From positions 1,302,001 through 1,366,000 of the forward strand of contig NZ_FNTQ01000001.1 in the NCBI RefSeq assembly GCF_900105755.1: DNA of 64,000 nt, given 5' to 3'. Below the pieces are notes generated by a model that was given only the letters and a program-made list of their open reading frames with translations, was not told where the DNA came from and did not search any database. Positions 36,467 through 45,018 of the stretch are shown here, piece by piece; within the stretch, counting starts at the first letter, position 1, and each line of letters begins with the position of its first letter. The stretch is from Streptomyces sp. Ag109_O5-10. GTDB lineage: Bacteria > Actinomycetota > Actinomycetes > Streptomycetales > Streptomycetaceae. Position numbers and translations under genes: made by a program.

Positions 36467-37048
36467 TCAGTCGAGGGCATCCAGGGCGACATCGACGACG
36501 GCCATCAGCGCGTCCCGGTCGGGGGCGATGGCACCCATGACCCGCAGACCGTGCAGGGTCACGACCAGGTAGCGGGCGAGATCACGCGCGCCGCGCTTGC
36601 CGGAGAGCTGCCCGGCCGCCTGCGCCTCCGCGACGACCTCGGCCAGCGCGTCCTCCAGCAACTCCGTCGTCGACCGCACATGGGCGGCCACCTGCGGGTC
36701 GTGCGCGATCCGCTCCATGGCGGCACCGACGATCAGGCAGGCCCGGCGGCTGCCGTCCCGAGCGATCTCGTCCACCGCCGCGACCAGGGCCTCTCGCAGC
36801 AGCTCGCGCCCCGGGGCACCCTGACGCAGCACCTCCACCAAGGGCAGCGCGTGGCGCTCCCGGTAGCGGTCCATGGCCGCGAGGTAGAGGCCCTCCTTGC
36901 TGCCGAAGGCCGCGTACAGCGAACCGCGGCCCACTCCGGTCGCGTCGACCAGGTCCTGCACCGACGTGCCCTCGAAGCCCTTGCGGCGGAAGGCGTTCAT
37001 CGCCGCCTCCACCGCCCTGTCGGTGTCGAACTCCCTGACGCGCGCCAT
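36467..37048 (-). CDS. TetR-family regulator
   Basis: A protein of 193 residues with a classic TetR N-terminus: FDTDRAVEAAMNAFRRKGFE, TSVQDLVDATGVGRGSLYAAF, then GSKEGLYL. The C-terminal half is of the TetR_C_16/AcrR style. It is divergent from the Gfo/Idh/MocA oxidoreductase across 287 bp, and a near-palindrome 23 bp upstream of its start is a likely operator. The open frame extends further 5', but the MARVREF start gives the normal family N-terminus. Confidence 0.88.
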   Translation of the reverse strand: MARVREFDTDRAVEAAMNAFRRKGFEGTSVQDLVDATGVGRGSLYAAFGSKEGLYLAAMDRYRERHALPLVEVLRQGAPGRELLREALVAAVDEIARDGSRRACLIVGAAMERIAHDPQVAAHVRSTTELLEDALAEVVAEAQAAGQLSGKRGARDLARYLVVTLHGLRVMGAIAPDRDALMAVVDVALDALD

Positions 37049-37070
37049 GGGCGGGACCCTACACCTATCA

Positions 37071-37084
37071 GGAACGATCGGTCC
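37071..37084. promoter_or_regulatory. Near-palindrome, candidate TetR operator
   Basis: GGAACGATCGGTCC (37071-37084) is symmetrical about CGATCG with one mismatched base pair. It is 23 bp upstream of the TetR start and faces the Gfo/Idh/MocA gene. Confidence 0.5.
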
Positions 37085-37335
37085 ATTTTCCGTCCGTGAC
37101 CCACGCCACCTTCGGATTTCCGAAGAATTTTTTGACTCTTCGTTCCACATAAGCTTGACTCTGCCGCACCGGACCTTTCCGGCCACGGAGTCCGGACCCG
37201 CGCACCCCCACGACCGCGCCGTACGCCGTACGGCCCTCGGCACCCGGCTTCGCGCGGCACGACACCGTCCCCACCTGGACTTCCCCCGGCCGCCGCGCCG
37301 AAGAAGCGACCCCACGACCTCATAGGAGCCATGAC

Positions 37336-38439
37336 ATGAAGAACCCCATCGGTGTCGGCATCATCGGTGCCGGCCAGGCAGGTTGGGCCTCCCTCAGCCA
37401 CGTGCCCGCCCTCAAAGCGCATCCGGACTTCGAACTGCGCGCCATCAGCACCTCCCGCCCGGAGTCCGCCCGGGCGGCGGCCAGGGCGTTCGAAGTCGAA
37501 GCCGCCTTCGGCCACCACTCCGGCCTCCTCGCCCACCCGGGCGTCGACGTCGTGGTCGTGGCCGTCAAGGTCCCGCACCACCGGGAGCTGATCTCCGCGG
37601 CGATCGACGCCGGCAAGACGGTCTACGCCGAGTGGCCGCTCGCCCTGAACACGGCGGAGGCGTCCGAGCTGACCCTGCGCGCCGAGGCCGCCGGTGTGCG
37701 CACCGCCGTAGGGCTGCAGGGTCGTTACCACCCCGAACTGCGTTACGCCCGCAAGCTGATCGAGGACGGGCGGATCGGCCGCGTCCTCGGCACCACTCTG
37801 GTGGGCTCGGGCATGGTCTGGGGCGGACAGACCACCCGCGCCCACGCGTACTGGTACGACCGCACCCAGGGCGCCACTCCCCTGACCGGCGCGGCACTCC
37901 ACACCATCGACGCGCTGAACGTCACCCTCGGGGAGTTCGCCCACCTGTCGGCGAATCTCGTCCTCGGCCGCACGGAGGTCACGGTGACCGACGACGGCAA
38001 CGCCGTCGTCCCGGTGACCGCCGCAGACCAGATCTCCGTCATCGGCACCCTGGACAGCGGCGCTGCCGCGTCCGTCTTCTACCGCGGCGGCACTTCTCGC
38101 GGCGAGAACTTCCGCTGGGAGATCAACGGCACCGACGGGGACCTGGTGCTGACGGCGGACTGGGGGAACCTCCAGGTCGCGGACCTCACACTGCACGGCG
38201 GCTTCGGCACCGACACGTCGGTATCGCCGATCGAGGTACCTGCCGAGTACTCCGCCGACATTCCCCCGGGCCTCGTCGGACCGCCCCGGAACGTCGCGGC
38301 GCTGTACACGAACCTGGCCCGCGACCTGCGGGAGGGGACACACACCGTCCCCGACTTCACCTACGCCCACGGGCGGCACCGGCTGCTGGACGGCATCGAG
38401 CACGCGTCCTCGACCGGAAGCAGGCCGCCCGGCGCGTGA
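37336..38439 (+). CDS. Gfo/Idh/MocA-family oxidoreductase
   Basis: A protein of 367 residues from the ATG at 37336, with AGGAG 7 bp upstream. The Rossmann motif is GIIGAGQAGWA, then VKVPHHRELI, and the family signature VYAEWPLALN is a variant of the usual EKP motif, with the Lys replaced by Trp. The C-terminal alpha/beta domain has LTGAALHTIDALN, in which the His is the expected catalytic residue. These enzymes oxidise or reduce sugars and related polyols with NAD(P). The replaced Lys raises doubt about the usual chemistry. Divergent from TetR, which probably controls it. Confidence 0.84.
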   Translation: MKNPIGVGIIGAGQAGWASLSHVPALKAHPDFELRAISTSRPESARAAARAFEVEAAFGHHSGLLAHPGVDVVVVAVKVPHHRELISAAIDAGKTVYAEWPLALNTAEASELTLRAEAAGVRTAVGLQGRYHPELRYARKLIEDGRIGRVLGTTLVGSGMVWGGQTTRAHAYWYDRTQGATPLTGAALHTIDALNVTLGEFAHLSANLVLGRTEVTVTDDGNAVVPVTAADQISVIGTLDSGAAASVFYRGGTSRGENFRWEINGTDGDLVLTADWGNLQVADLTLHGGFGTDTSVSPIEVPAEYSADIPPGLVGPPRNVAALYTNLARDLREGTHTVPDFTYAHGRHRLLDGIEHASSTGSRPPGA

Positions 38440-38662
38440 TCCCGGCACCGGCGGCCGGCGCACCGGCACACCGCAGGCCCGGCCTCCGCCGCACCGGCAT
38501 GTCCCTCCCGACGGATTGCCGCGAACTACCGGCTCCTGCGCGCGGCCAGGACCCCCGATGCGACCGCAGTACCGTCACGGCCGCGCCCGACAGCCGAGGA
38601 GAGCCGTGCGGGCCCGCCCCGAGGCCGCGGGCGCGCTCAGACAGCTCATCCGCCGGTCGTCT

Positions 38663-39481
38663 TCAGCGCTGCCCGCGATCGGGGGCGGCCACCTCGCGTA
38701 CGGCCCTGGCGACGGCCGTGAAGTCCTTCTTCAGGATCGCGTCGTGGTTGCTGGCGACCTTCGCGCCGAGCCGGAGGTTCGGGTTTCGCCCGAACACCTC
38801 GTCGAGGCCGGCGCGGATGCGTTCCTGCTCGCCGCCCTTGCTTCCGAGGGACGCCCCGGAGGCCAGCACGTACCGCACCGGAACGGTGATGCCGTCCAGC
38901 ACGGGACCCAGTGCGCGTTCCCGGGAGATCCTGCCCAGCTCGATGTTGCAGTCCGCCATCTGCGCGGGGGTCATCCGAGGGGTCAGGCCCGTCGGACGCA
39001 GCAGCGGCAGGAACCAGCCCATCCGCCGGAACATCGTCCGGATCCGCTGCTCCATGGCCGCGTCCAGCCAGTCGTACGGCTGTGCGCCGTCGACGAGGAC
39101 CGCACCCAGGCAACGCTCCGGGTTCCGGTGGGCCCAGTGCGCCCCGACGAACGCGCCGTACGACCAGCCCACCACCAGCGCCCGGTCGACACCCCGGGCC
39201 GCGAGGACGGCGTCGACGTCCCGGACGACGGCCTCGAAGGAATAGTCGGCCGAGCGCTTCGACTTCGTGCCGCGGGCCCGCTCGTCGTAGGTGATGTGCC
39301 GCCACCCGGTGCCCAGTTCGGCGATGACCCGCCGCCAGTACCCCTGCGTGGCGAACTGGCCGTTGAGGTAGACCACCGGGGTGCCGGCACCGCCGGTGTC
39401 GGTGACCGCCAGGGCCGTGTCGTCGACCGGCACCAGGCCCGTCCACGCCGAGCCGTTCGAGGAAGTGCTGTTCTTCGTCAC
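38663..39481 (-). CDS. Alpha/beta hydrolase
   Basis: A protein of 272 residues from a GTG at 39481, which has GGGGGAA about 8 bp upstream. The nucleophile elbow is VVGWSYGAFVGAHWA, the oxyanion region is VVYLNGQFATQGYW, and the C-terminal His lies in ASNHDAILKKDF. This is the esterase/haloperoxidase-like type. It stands alone with no pathway neighbours; the downstream gene is the convergent oxidoreductase. The substrate is unknown. Confidence 0.85.
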   Translation of the reverse strand: MTKNSTSSNGSAWTGLVPVDDTALAVTDTGGAGTPVVYLNGQFATQGYWRRVIAELGTGWRHITYDERARGTKSKRSADYSFEAVVRDVDAVLAARGVDRALVVGWSYGAFVGAHWAHRNPERCLGAVLVDGAQPYDWLDAAMEQRIRTMFRRMGWFLPLLRPTGLTPRMTPAQMADCNIELGRISRERALGPVLDGITVPVRYVLASGASLGSKGGEQERIRAGLDEVFGRNPNLRLGAKVASNHDAILKKDFTAVARAVREVAAPDRGQR

Positions 39482-39588
39482 GTCGTTGTTCCCCCTGATC
39501 GTGTGCGCTGTCGGGTACGACTCCTACGGGCCGGGCCCTGCACATGGCTCGCGGCGGGCCCGGCCGGGGCGGTTCCGGTGCCGCTTCG

Positions 39589-40255
39589 TCAGAGGCTTCG
39601 GGCGGTGATGTCGCCGCGGGAGGTGGTGGCGCGGATGTCCAGCTCGGTGCTGCCGTCGTTCTTGAGGGCGTTGCTGACGCGGCCGTAGTCGGTACCGGCG
39701 TCCAGGGCGGCCGAGACACCGGCGGCCGCGGCGACCGAGATGTCGCCGTCCTGGGTGCGCAGGACCACCGTGCCGCGACCGGCTTCGTTGATCCGGATGT
39801 CGCCCCGTGCGGTGCTGATCTCCGCGGAGCCACCCAGCCGGCCGACCTCGACATCGCCGTCCGACGCGACGAGGCGGACACTCGCGGCCTCGTCGATCTT
39901 GATCTCGCGGTATGCGCCTTCGAAGGCGACGTCGCCCAGGCGCCCGACGCCGCGCAGCTCCGCGCCGGCGGCCTTGCCCTCGACGCGCGAGCCGGCGGGC
40001 AGCTGGACGGTCACCTGAAGGGAGCCGGAGGCGCCGAAGAGCTGGTTGCCGGGGGCCGACGTCGTGATCCGCAGCACGCCGTCGGCGTAGGTGACGGTGG
40101 TCTGCTCGACCGCCTTGGTGTCGCGGTTCTTGGCAGGGTTGGCAGGCAGGACCTCGACAGTGGTGTCGGCGCGGTCCGCGGCGAAGAGCTGGACGCGTCC
40201 GGCGGGGATATCCACGACGGCGGTGATCGGGGCGGGGGGGGGCGAACTTCTGCAT
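39589..40255 (-). pseudogene. DUF4097-family gene with a frameshift in a run of nine G
   Basis: Most of the reading frame (39589-40215) encodes a DUF4097 beta-strand-repeat protein (ITTSAPGNQLFGASGSLQVTVQLP, SDGDVEVGRLGGSAEISTAR, ALKNDGSTELDIRATTSRGD). The true start is the ATG at 40255, with GGGAGA upstream, giving MQKFAPP. That frame then runs into a tract of nine G on the plus strand (40234-40242). Removing one base puts it in frame: residues PITAVVDIPAG would follow, as in intact homologues. So the gene carries a one-base insertion in a homopolymer, either a real slippage mutation, a phase-variable site or a sequencing error. If read in frame the product would be ~222 residues, probably extracytoplasmic. 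Confidence 0.75.
40234..40242. repeat. Homopolymer of nine G at a frameshift
   Basis: Nine consecutive G (nine C on the coding strand) lie within the first ten codons of the DUF4097 gene. Eight or eleven would restore the reading frame, so tract length decides whether protein is made. Confidence 0.8.
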
Positions 40256-40300
40256 CACTGTCTCCCATGACTCACTGTTTCCGATGAACGAAAGCTACGT

Positions 40301-40422
40301 TGCGTTCAGGAATTCAGCAACGCATTGGTTGCACGTACTCTTTATTTATGCAGGTAGATCGAGAGATAGTGTCGCACTGACCGTTGAGGTTAACGCAACG
40401 AAGATGTCATCCATTGCAATGG
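40301..40422. promoter_or_regulatory. AACGCA repeats and a 12-bp palindrome between the divergent DUF4097 and regulator genes
   Basis: TGCGTT (40301-40306) and AACGCA (40319-40324) form an inverted pair, another AACGCA is at 40392-40397, and the perfect palindrome CCATTGCAATGG is at 40411-40422. All lie within the 229-bp gap between the two starts, so at least one is probably an operator. Confidence 0.55.
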
Positions 40423-40484
40423 ACTGAGAGTGAACGCTACTCTGGGGACGGCAGGGACCACCGAGGGGCACGAAGGAGACCGCG

Positions 40485-41240
40485 ATGCCGGGAGGCAGGC
40501 TCACCCAGCAGGAACGCCAGCAGATCGCACTGGGACTGGCCGACGACCTCGCCTACGCCGAGATCGCCCGCCGCCTCGACCGTCCGACCTCGACGGTCAC
40601 CCGTGAGGTGATGCGCAACGGCGGCCCCACCGCCTACCGCGCCGACCTGGCCCACCGCGCCACCGAACGCCGCGCACACCGGCGCAGGCAGACCACGCGC
40701 CGAGGGACCGGGACACCCGTGCCGGCCTACGGGCGCGATCCCGAGGCCGTGCGGGAGTACGAGGAGACGCTGACCGCCGTCATGATGGCTTCGGGCATGA
40801 CCGCGATGCCGGCCCGGGTGATGGCCTCCATCACCCTCACCGACACCGGCAGCCTCACGGCATCCGAACTCGTCGAGCGCCTCGAGGTCAGCCCCGCGTC
40901 CGTCTCCAAGGCGATCGCGTTCCTGGAGAGCCAGAGCCTCGCCCGCCGGGAACAGGGCGGAGGCCGCCGTGAGCGCTACATCGTCGACGACGACATCTGG
41001 TACCAGTCGATGATGGCAAGCGTCCGGGCCAACGCCCGGGTCGTCGAGATCGCACGGCAGGGCGTCGACGTCCTCGTCCCCGGCACCCCGGCCGCCAACC
41101 GCCTGGAGAACGTCGCCCGCTTCCTCGACTTCGTCAGCGAGAGCCTTGCCCGCGCGGCGGAACAGGCCCGCGAGATCCTGCACACGAAACCCGGCACGCC
41201 CTCCGCCGGCACCGACCGGCCAGGTCCGGACAACGGATAG
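40485..41240 (+). CDS. HTH regulator with an IS30-like N-terminal HTH and a MarR/GbsR-type domain
   Basis: A protein of 251 residues from an ATG with GAAGGAG upstream. Residues ~5-45 (LTQQERQQIALGLADDLAYA, then EIARRLDRPTSTVTREV) look like the HTH_38/IS30-type N-terminal domain. The following part (residues ~85-250) has the MarR/GbsR-like winged helix LTASELVERLEVSPASVSKAIAFL, with an AREQGGGRRERYIV wing, and a helical C-terminus. Two DNA-binding units in one chain are unusual. It is divergent from the DUF4097 gene and likely controls it. The N-terminal part may have come from a transposase, but this is inference. Confidence 0.8.
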   Translation: MPGGRLTQQERQQIALGLADDLAYAEIARRLDRPTSTVTREVMRNGGPTAYRADLAHRATERRAHRRRQTTRRGTGTPVPAYGRDPEAVREYEETLTAVMMASGMTAMPARVMASITLTDTGSLTASELVERLEVSPASVSKAIAFLESQSLARREQGGGRRERYIVDDDIWYQSMMASVRANARVVEIARQGVDVLVPGTPAANRLENVARFLDFVSESLARAAEQAREILHTKPGTPSAGTDRPGPDNG

Positions 41241-41755
41241 GAAGGCGTCTCGGCCCACGGCCGCCATGGGGCACCGTGCCACTGGACAGGTCCGCCAGTT
41301 CCGCGCCGCAACCTCCCGACCGACCGGCTGTCCGCCTGCCCGCCCGCCGGCCCGGTTCACACGCGCGCCTGGCATTGTGACCGTCTCGCTTCCCCGCCTC
41401 GATGAACGGGTGCGCCGTCACCGGGTCTCCTTCGCGAAGAAAACCGTGGCCCGCCTGAAAATCTCCACGCCCTCCCGCAGCCGACGGTTCTCCCGCCGCT
41501 GTGCGGCCAACTCCTGGCGTTCGCTGCCGGTCCGCCCGTCACGCGGCGTGAACGAACGGCGAGGCCGAGGCCTCTTCTTCCCCATGCTCTCCATGACGGA
41601 CATCCCTCCGGGACAGAACCCCTGATCTCCAACGTCCGGCACAGCAGATCAAGCCCAGTTGTGACCTGCACCGTCAGCCGGTGCAGGTCACACGCTCCCA
41701 GGCTCCACACATCCCCGGGCTCGACATGTCGCTGGGTGGCGCCGGCTGCGTGGCC
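41241..41755. other. Intergenic scar containing an IS3 remnant
   Basis: The 515 bp between the regulator and the rhamnosidase contain the IS3 fragments listed separately and otherwise only non-coding DNA. I see no terminal inverted repeats or target duplication. Confidence 0.5.
41359..41594 (-). pseudogene. IS3-family transposase remnant (OrfA and start of OrfB)
   Basis: On the minus strand the frame starting at 41594 reads MESMGKKRPRPRRSFTP, the standard start of IS3-family OrfA in Streptomyces. It then jumps to ERQELAAQRRENRRLREG and ends VFFAKETR, so the central helix-turn-helix part (about 45 residues) is deleted. OrfB begins in the shifted frame at 41421 (HPFIEAGKRDGHNARRAC) and loses homology after about 20 residues. 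The element cannot transpose and marks a past insertion and deletion next to the rhamnosidase gene. Confidence 0.8.
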
Positions 41756-44428
41756 CTAGTGTGAGGTCACCTTGAAGGTGCCGTTGCCCTTCACCTTCAG
41801 GTGGACATAGCCGGATTCGAACTGCCCTTGGGTGACTCCCGCCGCAGCGGCGAAGGATCCGTGGCGCCAGACCACGTCACCGTTGACCACAACGGTTCCG
41901 GTCCGGCCGGAGACCGGGATGGCGATGGTGCCGCTCGTCCCCTCGGGGGTGTTGACGGTCAGGCTGAACTGGTTCTTGCCCTTGTCCGCGGTCCAGTTGA
42001 CGCTGAGGTCTCCGTGCGGGGTGGGAACATTTCCCCGGGTCCAGGTGAGGTCTCCGGGATGGGGCTGCACCGTCCAGGTGCGGTAGCCCGCCGTGTCCGG
42101 ACGAACGCCCAGGACGTAGCCGGACAGTGCGGACGTCGGGGCCGTGGACCAACCGTGGGACAAGCTCGCTCCCGACCCGAGGCCCGGTGTGCCGTCCTGG
42201 CCGGAGATGTTCTCCCACATGGTCCCGGTCTGGTTCGGGCCGGGAGCGATCATGTGACCCCACACGTCGTGCAGGAGCTCTTGTGCGTTGGCGGTATCCC
42301 CGGCCGCCAGACGGGCCTGGAGTTCGAACCCGCTGACGAAGGGACTGACCAGGTCCTTGTTGCCGGCGTCGGAAGAGAAGGGATGCGGTCCGTAAGGGGT
42401 GCTCCACAGCGAAGACTTGAGCTCGGACAGGATCTCCGCCTGCTTCGCGGCCGGGGCAACTCCGTACAGGACCGCCAGAGCGTTGGCGTCCTGCGCGACG
42501 CCGGACTGGGTGTCGCTGATCTTGTAGAGGCCGCTCGTCGGGTCGTAGAGACGTTCGTTGATCCGCTTCTGCAACGCCCCGGCATCGGCCTGGTAGGCAG
42601 CGGCTTGTGAGGTGTCTCCGGCCGCTGTGGCCAGTGCCGCGCCGTCCAGCAGTGCCTTGTAGTAGAGGATGTTGTAGGCCGAGACCTCGCCGCCCTTGTC
42701 GGTGTCGTAGAAGTCCCAGTCCGCACCGTCGACACCGGCGCGGGTCGAGAGCAGGCCGTTCCCGTCCAGCCTGGTCGCGTTCCACGCGAGTTCACGCTGG
42801 ACGACGGGCCATTCCTTGGTGACGAAGTCCTTGTCGCCGGTGTGGAGGTAGTAACTCGCCAGATCCGCAACGAAGTACATGGAATACGTGGCGGAGTAGC
42901 TGGCCGTCTCGCCCGGGGTGAGGGGGCCGAGGTGCGCCACGCTCGCCGGGTGGAGAGCGCCGGGTACGAATCCACTGGAGAGCTGTCGGCTGCCCAGCAG
43001 GTCCAGCGACTGTTTGATGTACTCCGGATTGTTCACGGAGTAGTAGTCCGTGAGGCCCTCCACCAGGATGTCACCGCTCCAGATCGCGCGGTCGCGCCGC
43101 GCGCCGTCGAGAACCGATGCCACCGCGTTGGATCCGGGCGGAGTGAAGTCGGGGAGGGAGGCGGACGCGGTCAGCGGATTGCTGTAGAGCGTCTTGCCGT
43201 TGCCGCTGACGACAGTGAGGTCCTTGAAGGACGCCTCCTCGTCGCCGAACTCACGAAAGCCGATGGTTCCGCTTGGAAAGGCCACGGCGCCGGCGGGCAG
43301 TGCCGAAGTGTCGACATGATCGATCGGCTGGCCGTCCAGCAGGATCGAGATGCCGGTTCCGGACACCGTGGTGGCCACCGTGTGCCAGGTGCCCTCGGCC
43401 AAGGGCGACGGCAGAGCCACGGAGCCGATGCTTGTGTAGGCGCCGTCGTGGACGCTGAGTTCCTGCAGGGTGTTCGGGGCGCCGCCGGTGTCGGTGCTGT
43501 CATCGAGGATGAACAGGTAGCCGTTCTGCGAGTTCTGCGCGCGGGCCATCCACCCGGCCTGGTCGTGGAGAATCCTGGTCCGGAAAGTCGCCGTGTAGTC
43601 ACTCCAGGACGAGCCGCGATTCAGGACGCCGGCACCGTCGTTCACTCTCGAACCGCCGGCACTCAACGCGCCGTCCTGGATCGACCAGCTCCCGGGAAGC
43701 GAGTTGGCCGGGACGAGATCGGTCTGCAAGGTGTAGGCCCCGGCGTACCAGATCTTGTTCAGCTCGTCCGAACTCGACAGGAAGTGACCTTGGTATCCGC
43801 TCGCCTGAGTTCGGTCGGCGATGTACTTGATTCCGACCTTGCTGAGCGTGACGCGGCCTGGGTCGGAGAGCGTTATCTGCTCGTACCGCTCGCCTCCTTG
43901 CGCGTAGCGGTTGGTGATCGTGGCCGGTCCGGAGACCGGGTAGGTGTCGAACCGTGAACTGTCGCCGTCTGCCCACGGTGCCGCCCCGTCACCCGACGGG
44001 CTCATGTACTCCCGGCCCTCGCTGTACGCGGCCTTCAGAGTCGGGGAACCGGACTTGGCGGAGACGGTGAAGTAGGGTAGGCCGCCCGTCTCCTGGCCGT
44101 AGTCGAGAAGGATGGTGGGCGCTTCTCCCTCGGCGGTGTAGGTCAGCGTCGTGCTGCCGGTGCCGCCGCACAGAAGGTTCCGGGCGCCTTCGACCGGCCC
44201 TGTCGTGCTGACCACGGAAACCGGGCAGACGTCGGAGTGCTTCGGGGTCTGGACGTACTGCCGCCAGTCGGTCGTGACCTGGGGCGTCCTGGTCTGAGTG
44301 GTGTGTTCCGCGGCGGACACGGCCACGGGCTGGGTGAGCGCGGCCACGATGAGGGCAAGGCCCAGAGCGAACGTCGCACCGGCCCAACCGCGTCTGCGGG
44401 GCGGACGTCTTCTGCCGGAAATGATCAT
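41756..44428 (-). CDS. Secreted GH78-type alpha-L-rhamnosidase with an inserted lectin-like domain
   Basis: A protein of 890 residues. An N-terminal signal segment (WAGATFALGLALIVAALTQ, then AVSAAEH) suggests secretion. GH78 features include LLDYGQETGGLPYFTV, DGARRDRAIWSGDILVEG in the expected catalytic region, DWDFYDTDKGGEVSAYNILYYKALLDGAA and a C-terminal beta sandwich. Residues ~245-420 form a beta-jelly-roll (LamG/DUF1080-like) domain inserted in the sequence, perhaps for carbohydrate binding. The enzyme would remove rhamnosyl residues from plant polysaccharides or glycosides. Close variants cleave other sugars, so the exact substrate is open. A perfect LacI-type palindrome lies just upstream. 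Confidence 0.84.
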   Translation of the reverse strand: MIISGRRRPPRRRGWAGATFALGLALIVAALTQPVAVSAAEHTTQTRTPQVTTDWRQYVQTPKHSDVCPVSVVSTTGPVEGARNLLCGGTGSTTLTYTAEGEAPTILLDYGQETGGLPYFTVSAKSGSPTLKAAYSEGREYMSPSGDGAAPWADGDSSRFDTYPVSGPATITNRYAQGGERYEQITLSDPGRVTLSKVGIKYIADRTQASGYQGHFLSSSDELNKIWYAGAYTLQTDLVPANSLPGSWSIQDGALSAGGSRVNDGAGVLNRGSSWSDYTATFRTRILHDQAGWMARAQNSQNGYLFILDDSTDTGGAPNTLQELSVHDGAYTSIGSVALPSPLAEGTWHTVATTVSGTGISILLDGQPIDHVDTSALPAGAVAFPSGTIGFREFGDEEASFKDLTVVSGNGKTLYSNPLTASASLPDFTPPGSNAVASVLDGARRDRAIWSGDILVEGLTDYYSVNNPEYIKQSLDLLGSRQLSSGFVPGALHPASVAHLGPLTPGETASYSATYSMYFVADLASYYLHTGDKDFVTKEWPVVQRELAWNATRLDGNGLLSTRAGVDGADWDFYDTDKGGEVSAYNILYYKALLDGAALATAAGDTSQAAAYQADAGALQKRINERLYDPTSGLYKISDTQSGVAQDANALAVLYGVAPAAKQAEILSELKSSLWSTPYGPHPFSSDAGNKDLVSPFVSGFELQARLAAGDTANAQELLHDVWGHMIAPGPNQTGTMWENISGQDGTPGLGSGASLSHGWSTAPTSALSGYVLGVRPDTAGYRTWTVQPHPGDLTWTRGNVPTPHGDLSVNWTADKGKNQFSLTVNTPEGTSGTIAIPVSGRTGTVVVNGDVVWRHGSFAAAAGVTQGQFESGYVHLKVKGNGTFKVTSH

Positions 44429-44531
44429 TGAAACTCCGAGGTTCGAATGCTGCCTTGGCGGCTCTCAGGTCAGCGGCGCTCAGCGAAGAACGCGCAGGCC
44501 AAGAGGGATGAGTGACGGTTCGAATCCCATT

Positions 44532-44543
44532 TGAAACGTTTCA
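44532..44543. promoter_or_regulatory. Perfect palindrome, LacI-type operator
   Basis: TGAAACGTTTCA (44532-44543) is a perfect 12-bp palindrome about 100 bp upstream of the rhamnosidase start. GAAACGTTTC-like centres are typical for LacI-family operators of sugar-catabolic genes. The matching repressor is not in this window. Confidence 0.65.
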
Positions 44544-45018
44544 TTCAGATTCTGCAAAAGGCAAGGTATGCAGTAGCTGTGAGTGCGTCAACCCATGGCG
44601 CACGACTCGGCATGCGCCACAGCGCCGGGCGTCTCGCGGCATGGCACGTTCGCGGTGAACCCGCCCGCCGACACCACCGTCACCGACGCCCCCACACCAG
44701 CGGGCCCACCCCGCGACGGATCGACCTTCCCGCCGCCGCGACCCTGCTGCCGATGATCGAAATCAACCGAAGGCCGCTCAGCAGTAGTGGTGGGCAGGCG
44801 TTGCATGGGCAGGCGTTGCAGATGACGCTCGTCGGCCCCGGAGGGCGCGCGCCGACTGATTGACCGTCCTGGGCCGGACGGGGAATCCTCCGGTCACGGT
44901 CCGGTGCCCACCGAGCAGAGACGTCGCCCTGAATCACCGCGTCTGCTTGTGAACACGGCCCGGCCGCCGTCTCCGGCAGGAGACGGCGGCCGTGGTGGGT
45001 GGCGGTGCGTGAAGGAGG
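44544..45018. other. Non-coding region with a 15-bp tandem repeat
   Basis: No gene is supported in these 475 bp. A perfect direct repeat TGGGCAGGCGTTGCA occurs twice in tandem at 44791-44805 and 44806-44820. Short open frames on both strands lack RBS and codon bias. Confidence 0.5.
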
